From Actinomyces sp. 432 (GTDB lineage: Bacteria > Actinomycetota > Actinomycetes > Actinomycetales > Actinomycetaceae): 64,000 nt of DNA. The DNA lies in NCBI RefSeq assembly GCF_009930875.1, contig NZ_CP025249.1, positions 806,001 to 870,000 on the forward strand, in the 5' to 3' direction. The notes under the pieces were generated by a model, which searched no databases, was not told where the DNA came from, and worked only from the letters and a program-made list of their open reading frames with translations. The position numbers were made by a program, and so were the translations under genes. This document shows, in pieces, positions 26,071 through 35,203 of the stretch; positions within the stretch are counted from its first letter, which is position 1, and each line of letters starts with the position of its first letter.

Positions 26071-26913
26071 ATGAGCCAGACTGAGTTCCCCACGCAGGCC
26101 GCATCCTTCGGCATGGCGCGGGGAAGTATCCCGCGCGGCGACGAGGTCGCCTCCTTCGCGACCTACGCGGAGGCACAGCATGCGGTCGACTCACTGTCCG
26201 ACGCCGGCTTCCCGGTGCAGCACTTGGCGATCATCGGCACGGACCTGCGTCAGGTTGAACGCATCACGGGGCGCATGAGCTGGGGGCGCGCGGTGGCCAA
26301 CGGTGCGATGTCGGGGCTGTGGATCGGTATGTTCTTCGGCGCCATGATGCTGCTGCTCGGCCCCAGCGAGGGCACTGGCACGGTGCTGATCGCGGCGGTC
26401 ATCATGGGCGTGATCTGGGGGATGATCTTCCAGGTCGTCTCCTACGCGGTGACCCGCGGTAAGCGAGACTTCACCTCCATCAGCCAGGTGGTGGCCTCCC
26501 GCTACTCGATCATTGCCTCGCAGCTGGCGGCAGAGGCCGCTAGGGCTCTGGCGGATATCCCCGGCAACCTCACCCGTGGCGGTGAGGCGGCCCGGCGGGC
26601 CGAGGAGCGGCGCGCCGCCCGGCAGCAGGCCCGCGGCCAGGGGCCGACTACCTTCGGCTCCCGCCCAGATGAGCAGCCCCGCTTCGGTGTACGCCTGCCC
26701 GAGGGCGCGGATCCGCAGGCATACTCGCAGGATCAGTCGCGCCCCGCCGCGCCCCCGGAGTCGAGTCCGGAGTCGAGTCCCGCGTCCCACGGGCCTGATG
26801 CGCGCCGGACGCCGACGACGGCTCAGGGACCCGAATCGCAGACAGGCGGTCCCGCCACGCGTCACAATGAAGACGATGATGACCCCTATCGCCGTCTGCC
26901 CGGGAACCGATAG
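26071..26913 (+). CDS. General stress protein 17M-like membrane protein
   Basis: 280-residue protein. The first domain (about 24-90) resembles the YflT/GSP17M domain: EVASFATYAEAQHAVDSL and FPVQHLAIIGTDL. Two membrane helices follow (about 78-98 and 105-128). The C-terminal 110 residues are Arg/Gln/Pro/Ser-rich and look disordered. Such proteins are stress-associated in Bacillus, but their activity is unknown. A -10-like GACGAT lies 6 nt before the ATG. The end overlaps the next gene by about 47 bp. Confidence 0.75.
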   Translation: MSQTEFPTQAASFGMARGSIPRGDEVASFATYAEAQHAVDSLSDAGFPVQHLAIIGTDLRQVERITGRMSWGRAVANGAMSGLWIGMFFGAMMLLLGPSEGTGTVLIAAVIMGVIWGMIFQVVSYAVTRGKRDFTSISQVVASRYSIIASQLAAEAARALADIPGNLTRGGEAARRAEERRAARQQARGQGPTTFGSRPDEQPRFGVRLPEGADPQAYSQDQSRPAAPPESSPESSPASHGPDARRTPTTAQGPESQTGGPATRHNEDDDDPYRRLPGNR

Positions 26914-27814
26914 CGCATCCGCCGCCTTGGGACCGAGTGCGCGCCCGCAGCCTCCGATTCGGGTGGGCCTGTCCACATCCTCGGTCTACCCGGGCGACGT
27001 GCGGGACACCTTTGCCCTGGCGGCGCAGCTGGGTTACGACGGCGTCGAGGTGATGGTCTGGGGCGAGAAGGCGACCCAGGACGCGAATGCACTGACGGCC
27101 CTTGCCGAACAGTACGCTGTGCCGGTGCTGGCGGTGCACGCGCCCACGCTGCTACTGACTCGGGCGGTGTTCGGCGCCGACCCCTGGGGGAAGATCGACC
27201 GCTCGATCGAATTGGCTGAGTCGCTCGGCGCCCCCACGGTGGTCCTGCACCCGCCGTTCTTCTGGCAGACCCGCTACGCCCGCACCTTCGTAGCCGGCGT
27301 GGCGGAGCGTGAGGCGGCGGGCGGCGTACACCTGTGCGTGGAGAACATGTTCACCTGGAGGCCACGCGATGCCCACTCGACCCGAGACTTCCAGGCCTAC
27401 TTCCCGACTTGGGATCCGGTCGGCCAGGGCTACCGCTCGGTGACGCTGGACATCTCCCATGCGGCGACCTCCGGCTCAGACGCCCTGGCCATGGCCCGCG
27501 CGCTGGGGCCGACGCTGCGGCACGTGCACCTGACCGATGGCGTGCCCGGATTCCGGGACGATCACCTCCTGCCGGGGCAGGGCGACCAGGACTGCGCGGG
27601 GGTTCTGCGCCACCTGGTTGACACCGGTTTCGGCTCCGCCGGCGGGCAGGTGGTGGTAGAGGTCAACACCCGTACCATGAGTGCCGCGCAGCGCCGCGAG
27701 GGGCTGGCCAGCGCACTCGCCTTCGCCCGCGAGCACCTGGATGGGGAAGGCGACACCACCGCAGTGCACGTGCCCGCTCCCACGCGGCGCCGCTACCGTG
27801 ACAACCGTGCCTGA
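26867..27814 (+). CDS. Sugar phosphate isomerase/epimerase-like TIM-barrel protein
   Basis: 315-residue AP endonuclease 2/xylose-isomerase-like barrel. Core signs are VGLSTSSVYPGDV at strand 1, GYDGVEVMVW, VLAVHAPTLLL, VVLHPPFFW, LCVENMFTW, LDISHAATSG and HVHLTDG. These place metal ligands (Glu, His, Asp) at the barrel mouth. Substrate is unknown. The reading frame opens upstream, but homology begins near 26900; the ATG codons at 26867, 26876 and 26879 are all possible, none with a clear ribosome site. It overlaps the stress-protein gene, so it is probably co-translated with it. Confidence 0.8.
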   Translation: MKTMMTPIAVCPGTDSASAALGPSARPQPPIRVGLSTSSVYPGDVRDTFALAAQLGYDGVEVMVWGEKATQDANALTALAEQYAVPVLAVHAPTLLLTRAVFGADPWGKIDRSIELAESLGAPTVVLHPPFFWQTRYARTFVAGVAEREAAGGVHLCVENMFTWRPRDAHSTRDFQAYFPTWDPVGQGYRSVTLDISHAATSGSDALAMARALGPTLRHVHLTDGVPGFRDDHLLPGQGDQDCAGVLRHLVDTGFGSAGGQVVVEVNTRTMSAAQRREGLASALAFAREHLDGEGDTTAVHVPAPTRRRYRDNRA

Positions 27815-27872
27815 GCGCTGCGCGTGGACGCCCAGGGCGGGCAGTACCGGGCGGCGCTAGGGCTGAAGGAGG

Positions 27873-29443
27873 TCAGGCAGTCAGCCCGCGGACCCAGGCC
27901 TCCACCTCATCGATGGTACGGGGAATCGCCTGGGTCAGGCGCCTCACGCCCCCGTCGGGGTCGACGACGACGTCATCCTCGATGCGCACGCCGATGCCGC
28001 GCAGCTCCTCCGGAACCAGCAGGTCGTCGGCACGGAAGTACAGGCCCGGCTCAATAGTGAAGACCATGCCCGGGCGCAGCACCGCGTCCATGCTCATCTC
28101 CCGGCGCGCCTGGGCACAGTCGTGCACGTCCAGCCCCAGGTGGTGGCTGGTGCCGTGCACCATCCAGCGGCGGTGGAACTGTCCGTCCGGCCCCAGGGAG
28201 TCGGCGGCGGTGACGCCGTCGGGCAGCATGCCCCACTCCTCCAGGCGGGCGGCGATCACCTCCATGGCAGCGGCGTGCACGTCCCGGAAGCGGCAGCCGG
28301 GGGTGCCCGCGCGGGCGAAGGCGGCGTCGGCGGCGTCCAGGACCGCCTGGTAGACGCGGCGCTGCGGTTCTGTGAAGCGGCCGTCCACCGGGATGGTGCG
28401 GGTGACGTCGGCGGTGTAGAGGGAGTCGACCTCCACGCCGGCGTCCACCAGCACCAGTTCGCCGGGGCGCACGGCGCCGTCGTTGTTGATCCAGTGCAGC
28501 GTGTTGGCGTGGTTGCCGGCGGCGGCGATGGTCTCGTAGCCGAGCCCGTTGCCCTCCTCGCGGGCCTTGGCGCCGAAGGCCCCCTCCAGGACGCGCTCGC
28601 CGCGCCAGTGCCCGGTGGCACGCGGAATGGAGCGGATCAGGTCGTCGAAGCCGGCGCGAGTGGCGTCCACGGCCCGCTGCAGCTGCTCGACCTCCCACGG
28701 ATCCTTGGTCAGGCGCAGCTCGCTGGTGGCCTCCGCGAGGGCGTCGTCGACCTGCTGTGCCCGCTGGCCGGCGGCGAGCCCGGCCGCGGTGCGCACCTGG
28801 TCCACCAGTGCGGTGACCGCCTGGTCGGCCTGCGCCACCACGCGCAGCTGCACGCCGTCGGGGCCGGCGTCCTTGGCGAGCGCGTCGGGCAGGGAGTCTA
28901 GGTGGGCGCAGCGGATCCCGGTGGCTGCCTCGACCTCCTCAAGGGAGGGACGCTGACCCACCCACAGCTCCCCGTAGCGGGGGTCGGCGTAGAACTCCTC
29001 GGAGGAGCGGGAGGCGCGGGGCGGAAGTACAGCACCGCCTCGTGGGTGGGGGCGCCCCCGCAACCGGGTGCCAGCGGCTCCAGGACGAGCACGGCGTCGG
29101 GCTCGAAGTCGGTGCCGGTGCCGGCCAGGTGGGCGAAGGCCGAGTGCGGGCGGAAGCGGTAGTCGCAGTCGTTGTTGCGGGTAACCAGCGCGCCTGCGGG
29201 GAGGACCAGCCGGTCGCCGGGGAACTGCGCGCCCAGGGCCTCCCGGCGGGCGGCGGCCCAGGGGGCGGCGTCGGAGCGAGCAGGTAGCGCCTCGGGCCGC
29301 GGCGCCCAGCCGGAGCCGATGAAGTCACGGAAGGCCTGGTTGGTGGGCCGGTGGGAGCGGTTGTTGCCGCGCTCCGCGAGCGTCTGGGGTGCCTCGGCGT
29401 CCGCTGCGGAAGCGGCGGGGGAGTCGGATGCGGAATCGGTCAT
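27873..29443 (-). pseudogene. pepP: Xaa-Pro aminopeptidase (M24B), frameshifted
   Basis: Removes N-terminal residues ahead of proline. The full product would be 523 residues. The N-terminal creatinase-like domain is in one frame (NRSHRPTNQAFRDFIGSGW through AVLYFRP). The metal-dependent domain, in another frame, has VLVDAGVEVDSLYTADVTRT, HGTSHHLGLDVHD, EPGLYFR and GVRIEDDVVVD, with both Asp, the His and both Glu ligands present. The break is at 29018-29021 (G4 on the plus strand). One more base joins the frames as YFRPRASRSSEEFYADPRYG. The catalytic half alone is open from about 29020. Homopolymer error is likely. It is oriented toward the isomerase gene. Confidence 0.85.
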
Positions 29444-29547
29444 GGGCCCATAGTGGCACGCGCGGTGCCGCTGGGGCGCACCCGTCGGCACCGCGTCCGC
29501 TTGGCCGCGCGGGGCAGTAACGGGGAGGCTGTTACCGCCGGGCGGCG

Positions 29548-30678
29548 TCAGTCGGGGTCGCCCGGGAAACGCACCCCCACCTGCCGGCGGGCCTCGTAGA
29601 GCACCTCGACGGCGGCAACAGAGTTGGCCAGTGGGTGCAGTTCCGATTCTCGCGCCCCGGAGCGCACCAGGCGGCAGAAGGCCTCCAGCTCGTAGGCGAG
29701 AACCGGCCCGCTGCGTCGAACCGACAGGTCCTGGGCGGCGTCGGCATTCGCCTTGAGCCGGTCTGCGCCGGCCGTGCTGCCGATTCCGGCTGCGAGTCCG
29801 CGGAGGCTGATTTGCTGCGGCCATTGGCAGTCATCCAGGGCCAGTACCGCGTGGTCACCGGAGATCGCGGATCCGGTGCCCGCCGGGGAGGTCTTGGAGT
29901 GCAGGCACACCACCTCAAAGTCGCGGGGCTGATCTTGGCGGGGAGTATCGGCAGCGGACTCGGCTCCGGAGTAGCTGAGCACAACCGTGCCCAGAGCATC
30001 CGCACCCGAGTCCAGCAGCACCCCGGTAGCAGTCACCCGCGTGGGCGCCCCAAACAGGTGGATCGCCAAGCTGATCGGGTAGACGCCCAGGTCCATGAGC
30101 GAGCCGCCGGCCATAGCCGGGTCGAAGGCAGGCGGCAGGGAGCCGGAACGGTAGGCGTCCATGCGGGAGGAGTACTGCTCCTTGACCAGTAGGGCCCGCC
30201 TTACCGGGCCCAGCCGGGGCAGTGCCTCCCGCACTGTTGCCATGCCGGGTTCGAAGGCGGGCAGCCACCCCTCCATGAGTAGCCGATCGGCCTGGCGAGC
30301 GGCCTGCACCATTGCCTGCGCCTGCTGGGGCGTGGGCGCAAAGGGTTTCTCCACCAGCACGTGCCGGCCGGACTGGAGGGCCGCGAGCGTGTGCTCGGGA
30401 TGCAGGAGGTTGGGCGAGCCGACGTAGACGACGTCGACCAGCGGTCCGCCGTCGGCGTCCGTAGCGGCGAGCATGTCCTCCAGGGACCTGAAGGCATGGG
30501 GAATGCCGTGCTCGGCGGCGAAGGCTGCCGCCCGCTCCGGGTGCGCTGAGGTCACAGCGATCGCTTGGGCATCGGGCACGGCACTGACGGCCTCCATGAA
30601 CCAGCGGGCGATGAAGCCGGCGCCGATGATGCCGAAGCGGATCGGCGTGGGTGGCGGAGACGATGTGCGGGCGGTCAT
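29548..30678 (-). CDS. Gfo/Idh/MocA family oxidoreductase
   Basis: NAD(P)-dependent sugar or polyol dehydrogenase-like protein of 376 residues. The Rossmann motif GIIGAGFIARWFM lies at about 15-27, and the family catalytic-site motif VEKPFAPT at about 110. The C-terminal alpha/beta domain begins near 140 with GSLMDLGVYPISLAIHLFG, where GxYP and His match the substrate side. Substrate unknown. A -10-like TAGCCT (minus strand, 30685-30690) lies exactly 6 nt before the ATG, pointing to a leaderless transcript. It stands alone, divergent from the PHP gene. Confidence 0.88.
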   Translation of the reverse strand: MTARTSSPPPTPIRFGIIGAGFIARWFMEAVSAVPDAQAIAVTSAHPERAAAFAAEHGIPHAFRSLEDMLAATDADGGPLVDVVYVGSPNLLHPEHTLAALQSGRHVLVEKPFAPTPQQAQAMVQAARQADRLLMEGWLPAFEPGMATVREALPRLGPVRRALLVKEQYSSRMDAYRSGSLPPAFDPAMAGGSLMDLGVYPISLAIHLFGAPTRVTATGVLLDSGADALGTVVLSYSGAESAADTPRQDQPRDFEVVCLHSKTSPAGTGSAISGDHAVLALDDCQWPQQISLRGLAAGIGSTAGADRLKANADAAQDLSVRRSGPVLAYELEAFCRLVRSGARESELHPLANSVAAVEVLYEARRQVGVRFPGDPD

Positions 30679-30684
30679 GCGGTC

Positions 30685-30690
30685 AGGCTA
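30685..30690 (-). promoter_or_regulatory. -10-like box of the oxidoreductase gene
   Basis: TAGCCT on the minus strand with a 6-nt gap to the ATG. Confidence 0.5.
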
Positions 30691-30840
30691 GCAAGTAACT
30701 GGGGTCACAGTGCGGGTCTTGGGTGCGTGCTTGGCGGGCCCGGCGCGGGACTGTGAAAGGGCGCGGGCGGGGGCTGGCTGGTCGGCTGGGACGGCCCCGG
30801 GGCATCGGGTGACGGCGCGGAGGGGGCGAGCAGGTCTCCG

Positions 30841-30846
30841 TACACT
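30841..30846 (+). promoter_or_regulatory. -10 box of the PHP gene, leaderless start
   Basis: TACACT with a 6-nt gap to the GTG at 30853; no ribosome site. This decides the GTG as start. Confidence 0.6.
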
Positions 30847-30852
30847 TGGCTG

Positions 30853-31698
30853 GTGCGTATTGACCCCCATACTCATTCCGCCTACTCCGACGGCACGGAG
30901 TCTCCCGCCGCACTCATGGCGCAAGCCGCCCGCGCCGGGCTGGACGTCGTCGGCCTGACAGACCATGACACGACCGCCGGCTGGGAGGAGGCGGCCGCCG
31001 CGGTGCCGGAGACGGGGGTGACGCTGTTGCGTGGTGCCGAGATCTCCTGCTCGGCCAACGGCATCGCGCTGCACCTGCTGGCCTACTTGTTCGACCCGGA
31101 CTACGCACCGCTTGCCGACGCGCTGGCTCACGCGCGCCACTCGCGTTCTAACCGCACGCGCCTCATGGTCCAGCGCCTGGCGGCCGACTACCCCATCACC
31201 TGGGAGGGCGTGCTCGCCCAGGCAGCCGACGCCACTACCATTGGCCGTCCGCATATCGCCGACGCGCTCGTGGCCGCTGGGGCATTCCCCGACCGTGCGG
31301 CAGCCTTTGCCGGACCGCTGGCCACGTCCAGCCCCTACTACGTCCCCTACTGGGGCCTGGACCCGGTTGATGCCTGCCGACTGGTACGTGCCGCCGGGGG
31401 AGTACCGGTGGCCGCCCATCCGCGGGCCGCTAACCGGCAGCGGGGTCTGGTGCCGGACGAGACTTTCGCGCGCATGGCTCAGGCCGGCCTGGCTGCCATC
31501 GAGGTGGATCACCGCGATCACGGCCCGGCCCAGCGCGACCAGGCCCGCGCACTGGCACAGGCACTTGGGCTGGGAATGTCAGGCGCCTCGGACTATCACG
31601 GTGCCGGCAAGCCGAACCGGCTGGGGGAGAACCTCATGTCTCCGGCGCTGCTGGAGCAGATTGTCAGCGAGGGCGCGCTTGCGCTGATCGCGCCCTGA
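30853..31698 (+). CDS. PHP-domain phosphoesterase (RNase AM/nucleotide phosphatase type)
   Basis: 281-residue PHP protein of the TrpH/YciV group, which includes 3',5'-nucleotide phosphatases and 5' RNA exonucleases. Metal motifs are RIDPHTHSAYSDG at the start, GLTDHDTTAGW, LRGAEISC, and late GMSGASDYHG. GTG is the start, set by the TACACT box 6 nt upstream and by homology from the first residue. It is followed 84 bp later by marC in the same direction, and the two are probably one transcription unit. Confidence 0.88.
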   Translation: MRIDPHTHSAYSDGTESPAALMAQAARAGLDVVGLTDHDTTAGWEEAAAAVPETGVTLLRGAEISCSANGIALHLLAYLFDPDYAPLADALAHARHSRSNRTRLMVQRLAADYPITWEGVLAQAADATTIGRPHIADALVAAGAFPDRAAAFAGPLATSSPYYVPYWGLDPVDACRLVRAAGGVPVAAHPRAANRQRGLVPDETFARMAQAGLAAIEVDHRDHGPAQRDQARALAQALGLGMSGASDYHGAGKPNRLGENLMSPALLEQIVSEGALALIAP

Positions 31699-31781
31699 GC
31701 GCGGGCCAGCCCCCTGCACCCAGCCAACTAATCGCACCGCCCCGGCCGCTTCGATCGTTATCCGCCCAGCCCGCTCCGCCC

Positions 31782-32417
31782 ATGCTCGCCAACGTCTTCG
31801 ACCTCACGCTCTTCGCCACTGCCTTCACCACGATCCTGGTGATCCAGGACCCGCTCGGCGCCATCCCCATCTTCCTGTCGCTGACCAGTCGGCAGACCGA
31901 CGCCGAGCGCACTCGTTCGGCCCGCCAGGCCACCCTGGTGTCCTTCGCGGTCATCCTCGCCTTCGCGATATTCGGCCGTTATATTCTGCGTTTCCTAGGT
32001 ATCACTGTGCCCGCGTTGCAGATTTCCGGGGGCCTGCTGCTGCTACTGGTGGCGCTCGAGTTGCTTACTGACAAGGCTGATGAGCACCCCGACCCGGATT
32101 CGGTGGCCACCAACGCCGCCCTCGTGCCCCTGGGTACGCCTCTGCTGGCTGGGCCGGGTGCGATCGTCGCCACGATGGTGTCGGTGGAGTCGGCGTCCGG
32201 ACCAGTGCTCGGCTGGGTGAGTGTGACTGCAGCGATCGTGGTGACGCACCTGGTCATCTGGGCGGCGCTGCGGTTCTCCGTGGTTCTGCACCGGCTGCTG
32301 GGAGAGTCGGCGATTCAGGTGCTCACCCGCATTTTCGGGTTGCTGCTGGCTGCCATTGCGGTGCAGATGATGGCGGACGGCGTTATCGCCTATATCGGTG
32401 CGGTTACCGGCGCCTGA
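31782..32417 (+). CDS. MarC family integral membrane protein
   Basis: 211-residue inner-membrane protein with about six helices. Family features include DPLGAIPIFLSLT near residue 23 and PLGTPLLAGPGAIVATMV near 112. The name comes from an old link with multiple antibiotic resistance that was later not supported; function is unknown. It begins MLANVFDLTLFATAF and has no clear ribosome site. The last codons form the left arm of a 15-bp hairpin whose loop holds the stop codon. Confidence 0.87.
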   Translation: MLANVFDLTLFATAFTTILVIQDPLGAIPIFLSLTSRQTDAERTRSARQATLVSFAVILAFAIFGRYILRFLGITVPALQISGGLLLLLVALELLTDKADEHPDPDSVATNAALVPLGTPLLAGPGAIVATMVSVESASGPVLGWVSVTAAIVVTHLVIWAALRFSVVLHRLLGESAIQVLTRIFGLLLAAIAVQMMADGVIAYIGAVTGA

Positions 32418-32440
32418 GTGCGTCCGGCGCCGGTAACCGC
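32400..32440. terminator. Terminator hairpin built on the marC stop codon
   Basis: 15-bp perfect arms (32400-32414 and 32426-32440). The left arm is coding sequence of marC, and the TGA stop (32415-32417) opens the 11-nt loop. It lies between the convergent marC and helicase genes. Confidence 0.7.
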
Positions 32441-32487
32441 GTGTCCGCGCGGGAGCGCAGGGAGCGACGGGTCCGCGCAAGCAGCGT

Positions 32488-32527
32488 CACAGTTACCGGA
32501 CCCGGTGCGTCATTTGTGCCGGTCCCC
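32488..32527. repeat. 23-bp-period repeat, locus 4 (diverged)
   Basis: On the minus strand two units, GGGACCGGCAC and GGGTCCGGTAA, are 23 bp apart with ATGACG between them, a diverged copy of the array at 17491. Convergent intergenic position. Confidence 0.5.
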
Positions 32528-32541
32528 CGAGGGGGAGATGC

Positions 32542-34203
32542 TCAGGAGTCGGCTCGACCGCCATGGGTGCGCCGACGATTGCGCTTGCGGCGCGGCTTGT
32601 CTGCCTTGGTGTCTGCGGATCTCCCCGAGCCGCCTGCCCGGGCGCCGGATGCCCGTCCCGAGCCGGTGCGGCGGCCTCGCGCCCGGCCCCGGCCCGTGTT
32701 GCGCTCGCCGCGGGAACGGCCACGCCGGCCGGTCTCGCCGAGGTCCTCAATCTGCTCGGCCTCCAGCCCCTCCAGTACCCGCTTGCTGCGGGGGAGCTTG
32801 CCGGTGACGTCGCGGGGGATGTTCAGGTCCGTATAAAGATGGTCGGAGGTGTGGTACGTCTCCACCGGCTCGTCGATCGGCAGGCCCAGGGCACTGGAGA
32901 TCATCCGCCAGCGGGAGACGTCGTCCCAGTCCACGAAGGTGATCGCGGTGCCGGAGCCGCCGGCCCGGCCGGTGCGGCCGATCCGGTGGACGTAGATCTT
33001 CTCGTCTTCCGGGCACTGGTAGTTGATGACGTGGGTGACGTCGTCGACGTCGATGCCGCGGGCGGCCACGTCGGTGGCCACCAGCACGTCCACCTTCCCC
33101 TTGCGGAAGGCACGCAGGGCCTGCTCGCGGGCGCCCTGGCCCAGGTCGCCGTGCAGGGCGGCGGTGGCGAAGCCGCGTGCCGCCAGGTCCTCGGCCACCC
33201 GTGCGGCCGTGCGCTTGGTCCGGGCGAAGATGATGGTGCGGCCGCGGCCGGTGGCCTGGAGGATGCGGGAGAGCACCTCGACCTTGTTCAGTGCATGGGT
33301 GCGGTAGACGACCTGCTGGACGGTCTTGACCGTCATGGAGTCGTCGCCCGGGTCCTGGGCGCGAATGTGAGTCGGCTTGGTCATGTAGCGGCGGGCCAGG
33401 GCCACCACGGCGCCCGGCATAGTGGCGCTGAAAAGCATGGTGTGGCGGTCCGAGCGGGTGCGGGACAGGATCTTCTCCACGTCCGGGAGGAAGCCCAGGT
33501 CCAGCATCTCGTCCGCCTCATCCAGCACCACGGTGGTCACGTGGGTCAGGTCCAGGACCCGACGATCCATCAGGTCGATGATGCGGCCGGGCGTGCCGAC
33601 GACGATCTCTGCGCCGCGCTCGATCGCCTCGATCTGCGGCTCGTATGCGCGCCCGCCGTACACCTGGACGATACGAACGGTGCGCTTGGCGGCGGCGCCG
33701 GCCAGCTCCTCGGCGACCTGCTTGGCGAGCTCGCGTGTGGGCAGGACCACCAGCGCCTGCGGGGAGCCGGAGGCGGGATCCTCATCCCAGCCCTCCTCGC
33801 CGGGCCCAAGGGTGTCCATGAGCAGGGGGATGCCGAATCCCAGGGTCTTGCCGGTGCCGGTCTTGGCCTGACCGATGATGTCCTGGCTGCGCAGCGCAAT
33901 CGGCAGAGTCAGCGCCTGAATTGGGAAGGGGTGTGTGATTCCCCTGTCAGCCAGCGCCTGGCAGATCTCCTCCTCGACGCCGAAGTCGGCAAAAGTGCGG
34001 GCGGTCAGGTCAGCCTCGGCGGTGGCGTCGGTGATGTCCGGCTTGGCGTCATCCAGGACCGGGGCGTGGGCCTGCGCGGTGGAGATGATCCCGGAGGCGG
34101 GTTCGGCAGTCGTGGCGGTCCGGGACTCGGGTGCGGAGGGCTGTGCGGCGGGAACGGACGTAGATTCAGGCGTAGATTCAGTTGTCTCGGTGTGCTCGGT
34201 CAC
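32542..34203 (-). CDS. DEAD-box ATP-dependent RNA helicase
   Basis: 553-residue RNA helicase, RhlE/DeaD-like. An acidic Thr/Ser/Glu-rich N-terminus (about 1-70) precedes the Q motif region FADFGVEEEICQAL. Motif I is QAKTGTGKT, motif II VLDEADEMLD, motif III SAT, and motif VI HRIGRTGRAG. The tail (about 480-553) is Arg/Gly-rich, as in RNA-binding extensions. It probably unwinds structured RNA in ribosome assembly or decay. It starts with GTG. With the MiaE-like gene diverging from it and DUF3107 further on, it matches the order Rv3211, Rv3210c, Rv3208A. Confidence 0.93.
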   Translation of the reverse strand: MTEHTETTESTPESTSVPAAQPSAPESRTATTAEPASGIISTAQAHAPVLDDAKPDITDATAEADLTARTFADFGVEEEICQALADRGITHPFPIQALTLPIALRSQDIIGQAKTGTGKTLGFGIPLLMDTLGPGEEGWDEDPASGSPQALVVLPTRELAKQVAEELAGAAAKRTVRIVQVYGGRAYEPQIEAIERGAEIVVGTPGRIIDLMDRRVLDLTHVTTVVLDEADEMLDLGFLPDVEKILSRTRSDRHTMLFSATMPGAVVALARRYMTKPTHIRAQDPGDDSMTVKTVQQVVYRTHALNKVEVLSRILQATGRGRTIIFARTKRTAARVAEDLAARGFATAALHGDLGQGAREQALRAFRKGKVDVLVATDVAARGIDVDDVTHVINYQCPEDEKIYVHRIGRTGRAGGSGTAITFVDWDDVSRWRMISSALGLPIDEPVETYHTSDHLYTDLNIPRDVTGKLPRSKRVLEGLEAEQIEDLGETGRRGRSRGERNTGRGRARGRRTGSGRASGARAGGSGRSADTKADKPRRKRNRRRTHGGRADS

Positions 34204-34543
34204 GGTGTGCTTTGTGCTTTCGATGTATCAGGGCGCGGTGCCCCGGCTCAGGCGGCGCGGGCGGCATGCCCGTTTAAGGCGAACTCGCGCCTACGGTCAT
34301 ATGTGGTAGCCGATCGCGAATGAGGCCCTGCACGTTGCCGTCAAGGGCAGGCGGGGCTGGGAGGCATGACTACACGCATGGCGACCGGGCAACCTGCCCC
34401 AAGCGTAGATGATTGGCCCAGGTTGCGTGGGCGGTGACGCTGTCTTCCGGCTCACCCAGGAGCATTGCCCGGGTATCGCATCCGCGAGTACGAAGTCTCG
34501 CGAAACGGCCGGGCGGTGCAGCACCAGGGCCTACCCTGGCACT
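34204..34543. other. Divergent intergenic region helicase/MiaE-like gene
   Basis: 340 bp without a convincing gene. It holds the helicase promoter on the minus strand and the TACCCT box of the MiaE-like gene at 34532. No strong repeat was found. Confidence 0.4.
34532..34537 (+). promoter_or_regulatory. -10-like box of the MiaE-like gene
   Basis: TACCCT with a 6-nt gap to the ATG at 34544; this supports the internal start over upstream in-frame codons. Confidence 0.5.
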
Positions 34544-35203
34544 ATGAGCTCAGCTGCCCCCGCCGGCCTGGACGAGGCCGCATCGCCAGCAAGGCACACT
34601 CGGGCCGTGGTAGGCCTGGCCGCCTTCACACGGACGATCGCCTGCACCCGCTACGCCAAAGATGCTGACAAGGCTCCTGACATGGCCTCGCGCGTTGAAT
34701 TGCTGCGCATGAGTGCGGAGGCAGTAGCTTCCTTCGATCGCATGTGGGAGGCGGTGTCCGGCGCGGGCATTGATCTGCTGGCGGCGGCGGCGCCCTTCAC
34801 CGGCGTGCTGGGAGACTTTGACGAACGCCTGCGCCCCTTGGACTGGTACGAGCGACTGACCAAGACCTACCTGACCTTTGGCCTGATGCGGGACTTCGTG
34901 GTTGCGCTCGTGCGGACGCTGGATGCGCCGTTGCGCGATGTGCTGATGGAAGAGATCGGCGCCGACCGGCTTGCCGACTTCGCCCCTGCTCAACTGGTGC
35001 CGGTGATCGGCGCGGACACCCAGTTGGCGGCTCGTCTGGGATTGTGGGGAAGGCGCGTGGTCGGGGAAGAGATTGGCACCATGAAACGACTGCTGGCCTC
35101 AGCTCCGGACCTGGCGGTGTCTGGGGCTGATGCGGAGGTGCTGCATGAGGCCCTCTCCCAGGGTGCGACCAGCCGCATGCGTGGACTGGGACTGCGGGTA
35201 TAG
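34544..35203 (+). CDS. Ferritin-like (MiaE-like) protein
   Basis: 219-residue helical protein of the actinobacterial family related to tRNA-(ms2io6A) hydroxylase MiaE, similar in place to Rv3210c. Helices about 45-75, 95-115 and 125-150 carry Glu/Asp residues such as EAVASFDRMWEA and RPLDWYERLTKTYLTF. The classical di-iron EExxH signature is not obvious to me, so the metal site and activity are unsure. The start at 34544 is chosen from homology and from the TACCCT box. The neighbouring RNA helicase suggests an RNA-linked role, which is inference. Confidence 0.72.
   Translation: MSSAAPAGLDEAASPARHTRAVVGLAAFTRTIACTRYAKDADKAPDMASRVELLRMSAEAVASFDRMWEAVSGAGIDLLAAAAPFTGVLGDFDERLRPLDWYERLTKTYLTFGLMRDFVVALVRTLDAPLRDVLMEEIGADRLADFAPAQLVPVIGADTQLAARLGLWGRRVVGEEIGTMKRLLASAPDLAVSGADAEVLHEALSQGATSRMRGLGLRV

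Noticed and set aside
26513..26866. N-terminal 118 residues of the isomerase open frame
   Set aside because: It overlaps the stress-protein gene in another frame and has no homology; conserved sequence begins near 26900.
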